Source: Psychrobacter sp. ANT_WB68 (GTDB lineage: Bacteria; Pseudomonadota; Gammaproteobacteria; Pseudomonadales; Moraxellaceae). From it: 64,000 bases of DNA. Below the pieces are notes generated by a model, which was given only the letters and a program-made list of their open reading frames with translations, ran no database searches and was not told where the DNA came from. How positions within the stretch are numbered: position 1 is the stretch's first letter; each line of letters begins with the position of its first letter. The DNA lies in contig NZ_VOAZ01000002.1 in the NCBI RefSeq assembly GCF_008369115.1, positions 558,001-622,000 on the forward strand, written 5' to 3'. Shown here one piece after another: positions 43,837 through 53,670 of the stretch. Both the position numbers and the translations under genes were made by a program.

Positions 43837-45537
43837 CTACAATATTTGCGGGTTGTCTAACATATGTTTTTCACGCAGTTTTTGACGTAGTACTTTGCCG
43901 ACATTACTCTTAGGTAGCTCGCTCACAAACTCAATATGACGCGGACATTTATAGCCAGTTAAGTTATCGATAGCAAACTCTTTTACTTCACTTTTGGTGA
44001 CATTGTTATCGGCAGGCACGATATAGATTTTAACCGCCTCACCTTGATGGTCATCAGGAATGCCAATGACTGCACACTCGACAATCCCTTTACAATCAAG
44101 CATGACAGATTCGATTTCATTAGGAAAGACGTTAAAGCCTGAGACCAAAATCATGTCTTTTTTGCGATCAAGTAGGGTGATATAACCCTTTTCATCCATG
44201 CTGATAATATCGCCGGTACGGAAATAGCCGTCTTTGGTAAAGTCGTTAGTATTGTCTTTATTAAAGTAGCCTGAAGTAATATTTGGTCCTTTGATGCACA
44301 TCTCACCCGCTTGATTGTAGCCAACGGTTACGCCATTATCATCGACCACGATAATATCGACACTTGGGACAGGAATACCAATAGTGCCATTAAATTTGCG
44401 ATCTGTGATGACGTTGGCGGTACCGGCAGCAACGCCTTCGGTCATGCCCCAACCTTCAACCATTGGACAACCAGTGACCTCTAGCCAGCGTGCCGCCGTC
44501 TGTTCGGTCGCCGCCATGCCACCTGCCTGCGAGATACGTAATGAGCTAAAATCTAAGTCTTTAAAGTTCGGCTGATCAAGCAATCCTTTAAACAAGGTAT
44601 TAACCGCAGGGAAAATATGGAACGGTTGTTTCGATAATGTCTTAATAAACCCAGGCATGTCACGTGGATTGGGTATTAATATAAAAGTATAACCTGAACG
44701 CATACCGAGTAGGCTCAGCATAAAGGCGAAAATATGATAGAGCGGTAACGCCATCACCATATTGATATAAGCCTCATTAATATCTGAGGTAATCGGGCGA
44801 TACCAAGCTTCTGACTGCATCGCTGCGGCGACGACGTTGCGCTGCGTTAATACAGCACCTTTAGATAATCCTGTCGTACCACCGGTATACTGCAAAATAG
44901 CTTTTTGTTGCAATGAAGTTTTTGGCGCTTGAAAAGGTAGGTTTTTACCTTTTTTTAGCACATCAGGAAACTTAGTAACATTATATTTAGGATCGTTTAG
45001 ATTGTACTTCGGCACCAAGCGTTTGACCTGACGGATAACGGTATTGACCAAAATACCTTTTAAACCCATCATATCGCCCATTTTTGATAAGACAATACGT
45101 TTAATGTCCGTCTCTTCGATGACCTGCTCAAGCGCTTGAGCAAAGTTATCAACCACAAAGATAACCTGCGCACCTGAATCATTTAATTGATGGCGTAGTT
45201 CACGACCGGTATAGAGAGGATTGATAGGCGTACAAACGTAGCCTGCACGCAAAATACCAATCATCGTTGGCAGATATTGCGGCACGTTCGGCATCATGAG
45301 CGCCACGACACTGCCTTTAGGAATACCTTGCGCTTGTAACCATGCGGCAATTGCAAGAGAGGCCTGATCAACATCACCATAAGTGTGGGTCACGCCCATA
45401 CAAATAGTCATAGGGTGCATACGAAAGCGGTTAAAGCACTCTTCATATAACTCTATAAGACTTTCGTATTGATCAGGATTAATGGTATTTGGTACGTTTG
45501 CTGGATATTGAGCAAGCCAAGGTTTATCAGTGGTCAT
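43837..45537 (-). CDS. fadD: Long-chain-fatty-acid-CoA ligase (downstream copy)
   Basis: ATP-dependent ligase that activates imported fatty acids as acyl-CoA. It has 566 residues. The AMP-binding P-loop YTGGTTGLSKGAVLTQRN, EGWGMTEG, the FRTGDI hinge and the C-terminal lysine region GKVLRQKL are all present. It is very similar along its full length to the fadD at 46245-47942, on the same strand upstream. The copies differ mainly at scattered positions and share long identical blocks. An intact reading frame and motifs argue both are functional; specialisation by chain length is possible. Confidence 0.94.
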   Translation of the reverse strand: MTTDKPWLAQYPANVPNTINPDQYESLIELYEECFNRFRMHPMTICMGVTHTYGDVDQASLAIAAWLQAQGIPKGSVVALMMPNVPQYLPTMIGILRAGYVCTPINPLYTGRELRHQLNDSGAQVIFVVDNFAQALEQVIEETDIKRIVLSKMGDMMGLKGILVNTVIRQVKRLVPKYNLNDPKYNVTKFPDVLKKGKNLPFQAPKTSLQQKAILQYTGGTTGLSKGAVLTQRNVVAAAMQSEAWYRPITSDINEAYINMVMALPLYHIFAFMLSLLGMRSGYTFILIPNPRDMPGFIKTLSKQPFHIFPAVNTLFKGLLDQPNFKDLDFSSLRISQAGGMAATEQTAARWLEVTGCPMVEGWGMTEGVAAGTANVITDRKFNGTIGIPVPSVDIIVVDDNGVTVGYNQAGEMCIKGPNITSGYFNKDNTNDFTKDGYFRTGDIISMDEKGYITLLDRKKDMILVSGFNVFPNEIESVMLDCKGIVECAVIGIPDDHQGEAVKIYIVPADNNVTKSEVKEFAIDNLTGYKCPRHIEFVSELPKSNVGKVLRQKLREKHMLDNPQIL

Positions 45538-46244
45538 ACTTAGCGTCCTTAAATTTTCGATAAGTTAAGGTTCTATAAAAGAGGAGCCACATCCTTGTCA
45601 ACAATACTATCATCGCTCTATAAGCGATGGATTGTCGAGTGTTATCCTATTGATTCACAGACTGCTAAAATACGGTGGCCTTTATACAAATGTATTTAAT
45701 TAGAAGATTGTTTAACTAAAAAATATTTAACTACCAAGAATTAGCACCTAAGTAGATTAAACGGCTAGTGAGTACTTTTGATACTAAAGGTGGGACTGGA
45801 AAAATATCATGTCCAAACAAGGTTAGTAGATTAACCTCAGTCTAAGAGACTATTAATATAAGTTAATAAATAATAGCGTAACATATTTTGGCAGTACATT
45901 AACATAACTACCATTGCGCTTGTTATTCTTATACAAGAACTTGTTAGTTTATAATTCAGTTTGATAAAACGAAAAAACTGTGTTGCAAGCTAAAATAGAT
46001 AAGTGGTTGCTAAAATAAGATGAAAGGTTCTTTGGGTAAAAAATAGCTAATAATACCAGTAAAGGTTACTATTATGAGTAAAGGTGTCCATAAAACCTAT
46101 AGATTAAGTATTAGATTAGCTAACTAAGCATTTACAAACCGAAAGGTTTTGGTAGTAAAGAAAAATGGTGAAAGATTAAAAAAAGCGCCCTACATCGATG
46201 GTAGGACGCTTTTTTATGACTGAGAGATTAAAGTTTTGCGTTGA
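45538..46244. other. Intergenic region between the two fadD copies
   Basis: 707 bp, AT-rich. It holds the terminator of the upstream fadD at its right end and must contain the downstream copy's promoter. I find no open frame with coding character, no RNA gene and no transposon end. Confidence 0.5.
46178..46215 (-). terminator. Terminator of the upstream fadD copy
   Basis: Stem 46178-46193 with 46201-46215 (one C-A mismatch in the middle), seven-base loop, and a seven-base U-tract when read on the minus strand. It lies 30 bp past the stop codon, so the two fadD copies are probably separate transcripts. Confidence 0.85.
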
Positions 46245-47942
46245 TTAGCGCTGTGGATTATCAGCGATATGTTTTTCACGCAGTTTTTGGCGCAGTACTT
46301 TACCCACATTACTTTTTGGCAGCTCAGTCACAAACTCGATATGACGCGGGCATTTATAACCGGTTAAATTATCTAAGGCAAATTCTTTGATCGAGTTTTT
46401 AGTGACATTATTATCAGCAGGGACGACATAGATTTTGACAGCTTCACCTTGACGTTCGTCAGGAATACCAATCACGGCGCAATCAATAATCCCTGCACAA
46501 TCAAGCATGACGGATTCTACTTCGTTCGGAAAGACATTAAATCCTGAGACTAAAATCATATCTTTTTTACGGTCTAATAGTCTAAAGTAGCCTTTTTCAT
46601 CCATGCTAACGATATCGCCAGTACGAAAATAGCCATCTTTAGTAAAGTCATCACTACTGTCTCTATTAAGATAACCTGAGGTGACATTGGGGCCTTTGAC
46701 GCACATCTCACCCGGTTGGTTGACACCAACACGATTGCCTTCATCATCGATGATGATAACGTCAACGCTAGGGACAGGCACACCAATCGTGCCATTAAAC
46801 TTACGGTCAGTAACGACGTTTGCAGTACCGACTGCAACGCCTTCAGTCATACCCCAACCTTCAATCATGGCGCAACCGGTGGTCTCGAGCCAGCGTGCCG
46901 CAGTCTGTTCGGTCGCCGCCATACCACCTGCTTGCGAGATACGTAATGAGCTAAAATCTAAGTCTTTAAAGTTTGGATGATCAAGCAGCCCTTTAAACAA
47001 GGTATTAACCGCAGGGAAAATGTGGAACGGTTGTTTTGATAAGGTTTTGATAAAGCCAGGAATATCACGTGGATTGGGTATCAAGATAAAGGTGTAGCCT
47101 GCACGCATACCGAGCGAGCTAAGCATAAAAGCGAAAATATGATAGAGCGGTAACGCCATCACCATATTGATATAGACCTCATTAATCTCTGAGGTGATAG
47201 GACGCGTCCAAGCTTCTGACTGCATGGCCCCTGCAACAATATTACGCTGAGATAAAATAGCGCCTTTAGATAAACCCGTCGTACCACCGGTATATTGCAA
47301 AAAGGCTTTTTGATCCAGTGACATCTTTGGCTTTTGGAAGGGCAAGTGTTTACCCTTTTTTAGCACATCTGGAAACTTAGTCACTTCATGCTTAGGATCG
47401 TTGAGCTTGTATTTGGGTACCAATCGTTTGACCTGACGGATAATGGTATTCACTAAAATACCTTTCAAACCCATCATATCGCCCATTTTTGATAAGACAA
47501 TACGTTTGATATTGGTCTCATCAATAACCTGTTCGAGGGCTTGAGCAAAGTTGTCAACCACAAAGATAACCTGAGCGCCTGAGTCATTTAACTGATGACG
47601 CAGCTCGCGTCCAGTATATAGTGGGTTGACTGGGGTACAGACATAACCTGCGCGCAAAATACCAATCATCGTCGGTAAGTATTGCGGCACGTTTGGCATC
47701 ATCAATGCAACCACGCTGCCTTGAGGCAGTCCCTGCGCCTGTAACCAAGCGGCGACCGCAAGAGACGCCTTATCAATGTCATCATAAGTATGGGTTACGC
47801 CCATACAGATACTCATTGGATGCAGACGGAAGCGATCAAAGCACTCTTCATACAGCTCCATGATGCTGCCATACCTATCTGGATCGATAGTTTTTGGTAC
47901 ACTCTTAGGGTATTGGGCAAGCCAAGGTTTATTCAACATCAT
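46245..47942 (-). CDS. fadD: Long-chain-fatty-acid-CoA ligase (upstream copy)
   Basis: 565-residue acyl-CoA synthetase with the same motif set as the copy at 43837 (YTGGTTGLSKGAILSQRN, EGWGMTEG, FRTGDI, GKVLRQKL). By eye most positions are identical, and differences are mostly conservative. Tandem fadD pairs are known in Pseudomonas (fadD1/fadD2), but there the copies are more diverged than these appear. The start MMLNKPWLAQYP has two adjacent ATGs. A 405-bp leader region precedes it. Confidence 0.94.
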   Translation of the reverse strand: MMLNKPWLAQYPKSVPKTIDPDRYGSIMELYEECFDRFRLHPMSICMGVTHTYDDIDKASLAVAAWLQAQGLPQGSVVALMMPNVPQYLPTMIGILRAGYVCTPVNPLYTGRELRHQLNDSGAQVIFVVDNFAQALEQVIDETNIKRIVLSKMGDMMGLKGILVNTIIRQVKRLVPKYKLNDPKHEVTKFPDVLKKGKHLPFQKPKMSLDQKAFLQYTGGTTGLSKGAILSQRNIVAGAMQSEAWTRPITSEINEVYINMVMALPLYHIFAFMLSSLGMRAGYTFILIPNPRDIPGFIKTLSKQPFHIFPAVNTLFKGLLDHPNFKDLDFSSLRISQAGGMAATEQTAARWLETTGCAMIEGWGMTEGVAVGTANVVTDRKFNGTIGVPVPSVDVIIIDDEGNRVGVNQPGEMCVKGPNVTSGYLNRDSSDDFTKDGYFRTGDIVSMDEKGYFRLLDRKKDMILVSGFNVFPNEVESVMLDCAGIIDCAVIGIPDERQGEAVKIYVVPADNNVTKNSIKEFALDNLTGYKCPRHIEFVTELPKSNVGKVLRQKLREKHIADNPQR

Positions 47943-48347
47943 AGTCAGCGTCCTGGAAGTTCAATTAGGTTTCTATCGTTAAGCAGTCATATCCATGTCA
48001 ATAAAAAAATCAGCGCTGACTTAAAACCATTGCCGCTGAGTTTGATAACGTCCTTATCTATTGACGGACCACTAAATTCTTTTACTGTTGTTCAGTTTTG
48101 ATGAGTGATAAAAGTGTCGGTTTTAAATGAATACAATCATCTTAAAAAATGACGCTCAATTTTAAAGCATTTTTACCCGTTACTCGCAACCAAAAGATAA
48201 TGCATCGACGATATAATGATACATTTAAGCAATACATTAGCATGAATCTAAGTAAAGGCAATATTAACATGAGCGTACTGCCCAGTACATATTTAATGCT
48301 AATAAAAACATTTAACTATTATGCAAGAAAAAAATGACCAACGGTCG
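47943..48347. other. Intergenic region upstream of fadD
   Basis: 405 bp between fadD and fetB, both on the minus strand. It should contain the fadD promoter. A 62-codon frame at 48149-48337 on the plus strand is AT-driven and lacks a ribosome site or recognisable product, so I do not call it. Confidence 0.5.
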
Positions 48348-49136
48348 TTATGGTAGGACGAGCTGCTGCTTTTTATTAAAAAAACGCCGATGAATGAGTA
48401 AAGCGCTTATCGTACAGCCAAAGGTACTACTGACGCAGATTAAAAACATCGTTACAATCTGATAACGTACCGCTTGGGTAGGGTCTGCGCCAGCAAGTAT
48501 TTGCCCAGTCATCATACCTGGTAGGCTGACAATACCGACAACCAGCATTGAATTTAGGGTGGGCGTCATGCCATTGATGATCGCAGCTCGTATTTGTTCA
48601 TGTACCGCTTCAAATGGTGTGGCAGATAGGCTTAACATCATCTCTATGCGCCCTTGTTGCCCGTGGAGGTTTTCGATAAGCTGGTTGCTGGTCAAGGAGA
48701 TAGCGGTCAAAGAGTTGCCGAGTATTAAGCCCAATATAGGAATGATGAACTGCGGTGTATACCAAGGTTGCACCTGCAAAATCAGACTAATGGCGATGAC
48801 CGTCACCAACACCGCTGATATGCTGACAGCGATTAGCGTATCGACTAATAAGCCTTTATAAGTACGTTTGACTCGATTTTTGGCAGCGCTACTTGCAATC
48901 AAGGTCATGATGGTCAAAATAATAAGGACTTCGTACCATTGTTCCCGAGCGAAAATCCATGCCAATATCAAACCGATAAAGCTCAGCTGTATCACTGTAC
49001 GGATAGCAGCAATGACGAGTGTTTTGGTCAATCTTAGACGTAAGACCCATGAGACGAGCAGCACGATGATAATCAAACTGCTGGCAAGCGCAATATCAGC
49101 GTAAGTCAGTACGATTTGCATATTGTTTGTACTCAT
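48348..49136 (-). CDS. fetB: Iron export ABC transporter permease FetB
   Basis: 262-residue membrane protein of the FetB (YbbM) family with about seven helices. It has the family's LVSWVLRLRLTKTLVIAAIRTVIQLSFIGLIL opening, the GNSLTAISLTSNQL segment and LPGMMTGQILAGADP near the C-terminus. E. coli FetAB exports iron and improves resistance to hydrogen peroxide. The ATPase gene fetA lies 114 bp upstream on the same strand, supporting an operon. Confidence 0.92.
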   Translation of the reverse strand: MSTNNMQIVLTYADIALASSLIIIVLLVSWVLRLRLTKTLVIAAIRTVIQLSFIGLILAWIFAREQWYEVLIILTIMTLIASSAAKNRVKRTYKGLLVDTLIAVSISAVLVTVIAISLILQVQPWYTPQFIIPILGLILGNSLTAISLTSNQLIENLHGQQGRIEMMLSLSATPFEAVHEQIRAAIINGMTPTLNSMLVVGIVSLPGMMTGQILAGADPTQAVRYQIVTMFLICVSSTFGCTISALLIHRRFFNKKQQLVLP

Positions 49137-49250
49137 TACAGGAACTCGCTATAAAAGAAATGAATGTCAAACAAGTAAGGCTTAAACAAATAATAGTCAA
49201 ATTAAGCAACATTGAGCGATTGATGGTAAGCATAGGATTTAAAAAGTGGC

Positions 49251-50066
49251 TTAACTTACTTTGGTTAAGATGCCTGCTTGCATATGCCAATGCTTATCTG
49301 CTAACGGCATAATATCGTGCGTGTCATGAGTCACCCATAGTAATGTTCGCTTTGGCTCACGCCGTAACCAACTGACAAGCAAGTGGACGAGTTTCGCTGA
49401 GGTATCGACATCTAAGGCCGCAGTAGGTTCATCCAATAACAGCACTTGCGGGTTTAATTGTAATAAACGCAGCGTATTGACCAGTTGCTTTTCACCACCT
49501 GACAAAGTATTAGCGTCTTGTTGTAAAAAGTCAGGGGTGCGCTCTAAATGCTCAAGCTGCTCGATATGCCAATCGATATTAAAATGCTTTTGCTGATGGG
49601 TTGCCAAGCGGTAAGGCAACTGCAGGTTATCAACCACGCTGCCTTCTAGTAATTGAGGCTGCTGCGCGAGAAGGGCGACCTGTGAGCGCCATTGCCTGAG
49701 TGCCATTTCATGAATGCTATGACGAGTATGGCTATTTTGTTCATCGCTTTGTAGCCAAACATCGCCTGTGGTCATAGGCAGTAGCCCTGCCAATACACGC
49801 AATAAAAGGGACTTACCACTGCCAGAAGCACCGGTCAAAACAGTTACTTGCCCAGCCAACAAGGTACCACTGCTGCCACTTATCAGTGCTCGTTTATTAA
49901 TAGATAAAGCATCAACGCCATCGGACGCTGAGTTCTTCTGTCTTTTTGTGCGCCATCGGCGGTAAGTAGGAAACGGAGTAAAGCTTGAATGAGCAAGCGC
50001 GCTATGATTAGGGTTTGCTATCGCAGCGCCCTTGCTATATATCCAGATATCTTCAAATGCTAGCAT
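49251..50066 (-). CDS. fetA: Iron export ABC transporter ATP-binding protein FetA
   Basis: ABC ATPase partner of FetB. Walker A GASGSGKS is at residues 79-86, the signature LSGGEKQLVNTLRLLQ and Walker B VLLLDEPTAALD follow, and the H-loop is in VTHDTHD. The protein has 271 residues, about 45 more than E. coli FetA. The extra length is a hydrophilic insertion (about residues 12-66, rich in Ser, Asn, Arg and Lys) between the first strand and the pre-Walker strand. That site is an unusual place for an insertion in an ABC ATPase. Confidence 0.9.
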   Translation of the reverse strand: MLAFEDIWIYSKGAAIANPNHSALAHSSFTPFPTYRRWRTKRQKNSASDGVDALSINKRALISGSSGTLLAGQVTVLTGASGSGKSLLLRVLAGLLPMTTGDVWLQSDEQNSHTRHSIHEMALRQWRSQVALLAQQPQLLEGSVVDNLQLPYRLATHQQKHFNIDWHIEQLEHLERTPDFLQQDANTLSGGEKQLVNTLRLLQLNPQVLLLDEPTAALDVDTSAKLVHLLVSWLRREPKRTLLWVTHDTHDIMPLADKHWHMQAGILTKVS

Positions 50067-50120
50067 AAAAGGCCTTATTATTTGTCTTATCAGCGCTCAT
50101 AGGCCAGTCAGTTAAGTGTT

Positions 50121-50711
50121 TTATTGATCAGCGTGTTGTGTGATTGCTTGCTGAATGGTATCGCGCAATTTTTGCGGTACACGAATAGGACGCATGGGCG
50201 CGTTGTGATTCACAGTAGCATCAGAACCATCATTCGATATAGAAGTTGGCATGATTTGATTTTGTACACAAGCGATAACGATTTTGGAGCTGCTTAATAA
50301 AGTACTGTTTAAAAAAGTAGCGCTCGCTTGAGTGTTATCATCTGCATCTACATTTGGCAATGAGCGATGGATACTTTGATAAAATATAATGCTGGCAGGT
50401 TTGAGCTCAACCTTATCGATGCGTACATTTATAACTTCGTCTAATAGAATGGCTTTTTTGTATTGCAGGTCTGCTTGACTGACGACAAAGTGCTGAATGT
50501 CACCATCATCGGTCTGCAAAAAATACCCATTTAAACCAAGCTTGGTAAACCAGTCGCGGCGACAGTTTTCAAAAAATACTAAATGATTGGCATGATAGAC
50601 TATGCCACCTGCATCAGTATGGTTAATATACACATTATAGTCAGTGGCAAATAGCGGTTTGGTTGCGCTAATGGGTGTGGTATCGGTATTTTTATTCGGG
50701 GTTGTTATCAT
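50121..50711 (-). CDS. YbgC-like acyl-CoA thioesterase (hotdog fold)
   Basis: 196-residue single hotdog-fold thioesterase. HTDAGGIVYHANHLVFFENCRRDW contains the YbgC-type active-site aspartate at residue 33, and FVVSQADLQYKKAILLDEVINV follows as in the family. Two hydrophilic insertions (about 118-141 and 157-171) separate later strands, making it longer than the usual 130-140 residues. ATG 50711 is preferred to an upstream TTG. It is not linked to tol-pal genes, with which ybgC is often found. Substrate chain length unknown. Confidence 0.87.
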   Translation of the reverse strand: MITTPNKNTDTTPISATKPLFATDYNVYINHTDAGGIVYHANHLVFFENCRRDWFTKLGLNGYFLQTDDGDIQHFVVSQADLQYKKAILLDEVINVRIDKVELKPASIIFYQSIHRSLPNVDADDNTQASATFLNSTLLSSSKIVIACVQNQIMPTSISNDGSDATVNHNAPMRPIRVPQKLRDTIQQAITQHADQ

Positions 50712-50992
50712 AATAATGCTCAATAAATTTGCTTGAAAAAAGTACTTAGTAAAAGGACTTAACCAAAGCGTCTAATAAAAAAACTGCTTCATTAATAATG
50801 TAAACGCACAGGTTGTGACTTCTAACAGCTACTCTATCGTAAGAAATAAGGGCGCGCAACAGATAGCCTTGCCGATGTCTGTTATCATAATCCTTTATAT
50901 ATTGCCGCTTTGTCTAGTTTATAGCAGCACTTTTAACAGTAGCACTTGTTTATAGTCACACTTTGTTTTAATTCATTACTATAGGATAATTT

Positions 50993-51817
50993 ATGACCCG
51001 TTTTGTCAGTTTTAATATCAATGGTATCCGCGCTCGCCAACACCAGCTAGAGGCGGTACGAGAGGTAATCGACCCTGATGTGATGGGTTTGCAAGAAACT
51101 AAGGTACATGATGAGCAGTTTCCACTCGAAAATGTAGAGAGCTTGGGTTATCACGTCGAGTATTTCGGTCAAAAAGCCCATTATGGTGTCGCTTTACTGT
51201 CCAAAGTTGCCCCTATTTTTGTACAAAAAGGCTTTCCGGGTGAAGATGCGGAGGCGCAAAAACGCTTTATCCATGCGCGCTATGTGTTCAATGGCCGTGA
51301 AGTAGATGTCCTCAACGGCTATTTCCCGCAAGGAGAGAGCCAAGACCATCCGACCAAATTTCCTATGAAGCGTGCCTATTATGCAGATTTGATGACCTAT
51401 ATCGATACGCTAAAAGCAGAAGGGCGCTCTTTGATTATCATGGGTGATATGAATATTGCCCCAGAAGATACCGATATTGGTATCGGTGAGGTCAATGCCA
51501 AGCGCTGGCTGAAAAATAGAAAGACTTCGTTTTTACCTGAAGAGCGTGAATGGTATAGTGACTTGATGTCGCGCGAGCTGACTGATACTTATCGTCTCCA
51601 TTATCCAGAGAGTACCGAATTATATAGCTGGTTTGATTATCGCAGCCGCGGCTTTAATGATGAGCCTAAACGTGGACTGCGTATCGATCACATTTTATGC
51701 ACGGCAGATCTAATAGATAACTGCGTCGATGCAGGTATTAGTTATGAGCTGCGCGGTATGGAAAAACCGTCTGATCACGCGCCAATTTGGGCAGCGTTTG
51801 ACTTAAACAAAGTATAA
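50993..51817 (+). CDS. xthA: Exodeoxyribonuclease III
   Basis: Mg-dependent AP endonuclease and 3'-5' exonuclease for base-excision repair. The 274-residue protein has the endonuclease/exonuclease/phosphatase fold with [14 protein letters not shown] at the start, the catalytic QETKVHD glutamate, [21 protein letters not shown] and the terminal SDHAPIWA. A good ATG with AGGATAA upstream is used. It is monocistronic, 138 bp before argJ on the same strand. Confidence 0.94.
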   Translation: MTRFVSFNINGIRARQHQLEAVREVIDPDVMGLQETKVHDEQFPLENVESLGYHVEYFGQKAHYGVALLSKVAPIFVQKGFPGEDAEAQKRFIHARYVFNGREVDVLNGYFPQGESQDHPTKFPMKRAYYADLMTYIDTLKAEGRSLIIMGDMNIAPEDTDIGIGEVNAKRWLKNRKTSFLPEEREWYSDLMSRELTDTYRLHYPESTELYSWFDYRSRGFNDEPKRGLRIDHILCTADLIDNCVDAGISYELRGMEKPSDHAPIWAAFDLNKV

Positions 51818-51955
51818 TAACTTGCTTTTAATATCAGATTTTAATCACCAAGTTTTATATCTAAGACTGTAAAACTAAGAGTGTATAACTAAGATTTTAT
51901 AAAAGATAACTTATAACCAATAAATAATGCATCAGCATTGATGAATAAGGATTGA

Positions 51956-53182
51956 ATGATGGCTGTCGGCAACGTTGCAGTACCCAATACGATTTATCCT
52001 ATTAATGGGATTAAGCTAAGCGCCACTGCTGCAGGTGTACGCTATAAAGACCGCGATGATTTGGTGGTGATAGAAATTGCTGATAGCGCCAACACTGCGG
52101 TTGTTACTACGAAAAACACTTTTTGTGCCGCGCCCGTACGCGTCTTACGTGAACACTTCGCTAAAGCCAGTCCGCGTTATCTCGTCACCAATACGGGCAA
52201 CGCCAATGCCGGTACAGGCGCTGATGGCATGCGCCGTGCGGTTGATATCTGTGCTGCCTTAGCTGCTAAAGCTGGCGTGGACGTCAGTTCCGTCTTGCCA
52301 TTTTCGACAGGTGTGATAGGCGAGCCACTAAACAGTGATGCTGTCATCGCAGGTTTGGACAATGCATTAGCCAATTTAGCCCCTGACAATTGGTTGGCAG
52401 CCGCGAATGGTATTCGTACGACAGATACGATTCCAAAGATTGCCAGTGAAAAGGTGGATGTCGACGCTAGCTGTTATCATATTACGGGCATGTCAAAAGG
52501 GTCGGGAATGATACGCCCTAATATGGCCACCATGCTTGGTTATGTGGCTACGGATGCCAATATCGCTGCTGACTTACTGCAAGAAATGCTTAGCAAAATT
52601 AATGAGCAATCCTTTAACCGCATCACCGTCGATGGCGATACCTCAACCAACGATTGCTGCGTGTTGATTGCAACTGGAACGGCGAGCTCAGAGATCATTG
52701 ATAGCCTAGAGCATCCACATTATCAGTCGATATTTGCTGCCTTAACCGCCGTATTTGTACGTTTGGCGCAATTGATTGTGCGAGATGGAGAAGGTGCCAC
52801 TAAGTTTATGACCGTAAAAGTCACGGGCGGTAATACCACGCAAGAATGCTGCGATGTGGCATATGCCGTTGCTCATTCACCACTAGTTAAGACCGCATTT
52901 TTTGCCAGTGATGCCAACTGGGGTCGTATCTTAGCAGCAGTTGGTTATGCGGGTATTGAAGACCTTGATACAGAACAAGTCGATGTGTATCTAGACGAGG
53001 TGATGATTTGCAAAAATGGTGGCGTTGCCCCGAGTTATACGGAAGCTGCGGGCAAAGAAGTCATGAGTCGTCCTGAAATTACCATTCATATTGATTTAGC
53101 ACGTGGTGATGCTCACGATACCGTTTATACCTGTGATTTATCTTACGATTATGTCAAGATAAACGCGGATTATCGTAGCTAA
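51956..53182 (+). CDS. argJ: Glutamate N-acetyltransferase / amino-acid acetyltransferase
   Basis: ArgJ recycles the acetyl group from N-acetylornithine to glutamate in arginine synthesis. The 408-residue precursor cleaves itself before a threonine in GMIRPNMATMLGYVATD (about residue 190), giving alpha and beta chains. The TNTGNANAGTGADG and VDGDTSTNDC motifs and the DANWGRILAAVG segment are also typical. Two adjacent ATGs follow AAGGA at 51947-51951. Whether it can also use acetyl-CoA (bifunctional form) cannot be seen. Confidence 0.95.
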   Translation: MMAVGNVAVPNTIYPINGIKLSATAAGVRYKDRDDLVVIEIADSANTAVVTTKNTFCAAPVRVLREHFAKASPRYLVTNTGNANAGTGADGMRRAVDICAALAAKAGVDVSSVLPFSTGVIGEPLNSDAVIAGLDNALANLAPDNWLAAANGIRTTDTIPKIASEKVDVDASCYHITGMSKGSGMIRPNMATMLGYVATDANIAADLLQEMLSKINEQSFNRITVDGDTSTNDCCVLIATGTASSEIIDSLEHPHYQSIFAALTAVFVRLAQLIVRDGEGATKFMTVKVTGGNTTQECCDVAYAVAHSPLVKTAFFASDANWGRILAAVGYAGIEDLDTEQVDVYLDEVMICKNGGVAPSYTEAAGKEVMSRPEITIHIDLARGDAHDTVYTCDLSYDYVKINADYRS

Positions 53183-53199
53183 AAGTCGTTCATAATTTT

Positions 53200-53239
53200 A
53201 TAAAGACGATCAGAATTAAACAGTTCTGAGCGTCTTTAT
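53200..53239 (+). terminator. Terminator after argJ
   Basis: ATAAAGACGATCAGAA pairs with TTCTGAGCGTCTTTAT (16 bp with one mismatch), eight-base loop, 17 bp past the stop codon. Confidence 0.8.
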
Positions 53240-53670
53240 ATTCTAAATATCGTCTGATTTAGCGAAGCTCTATCAAGATAGCTTTGTTCAATACAATATT
53301 GTCTAAAAATAGGCTCTTTAAAATAGTACTACTCCTATGTTAATAAAAAACCACTAATAAAAACGGTTCAATAACATCCGTTGCAAAATCTGACGTTACG
53401 TTACAAAGCAGTCATAGAGGATAAGCAGCTGAGCGACCTATACTAACGGCAGTAAACAATAGACGGTACTGCTCAAAGCTCATGGGTTTTATATAAATCG
53501 AGTGTGACTCGATTTTATCATTGGCTTATCATTAAGCGGCGAGTTAAGTTTGAAACTGAGCTTGTTGTTAACAGTACCTTTATAAATGCTTGCTACCTTT
53601 TGAATAGTAATAATTGATTAGAATGAGTTCAAAAGGTAATGATTAATACTAATAAACTGAGGGTTTAATA
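53240..53670. other. Intergenic region with two small hairpins
   Basis: 431 bp without a recognisable gene. A 9-bp perfect hairpin with a GTG loop lies at 53495-53515 and is followed by a short T-run. An 11-bp stem with a 23-base loop (53594-53604 with 53628-53638) sits just upstream of the next start codon. Either could act in regulation; the rest shows nothing. Confidence 0.5.

Noticed and set aside
46681..46980. Open frames on the plus strand within the upstream fadD
   Set aside because: Matching frames occur at the same place in both fadD copies because the genes are similar; they are shadows of the coding strand.
48149..48337. Possible 62-residue protein upstream of fadD
   Set aside because: AT-driven frame, no ribosome site, no recognisable sequence; treated as intergenic.
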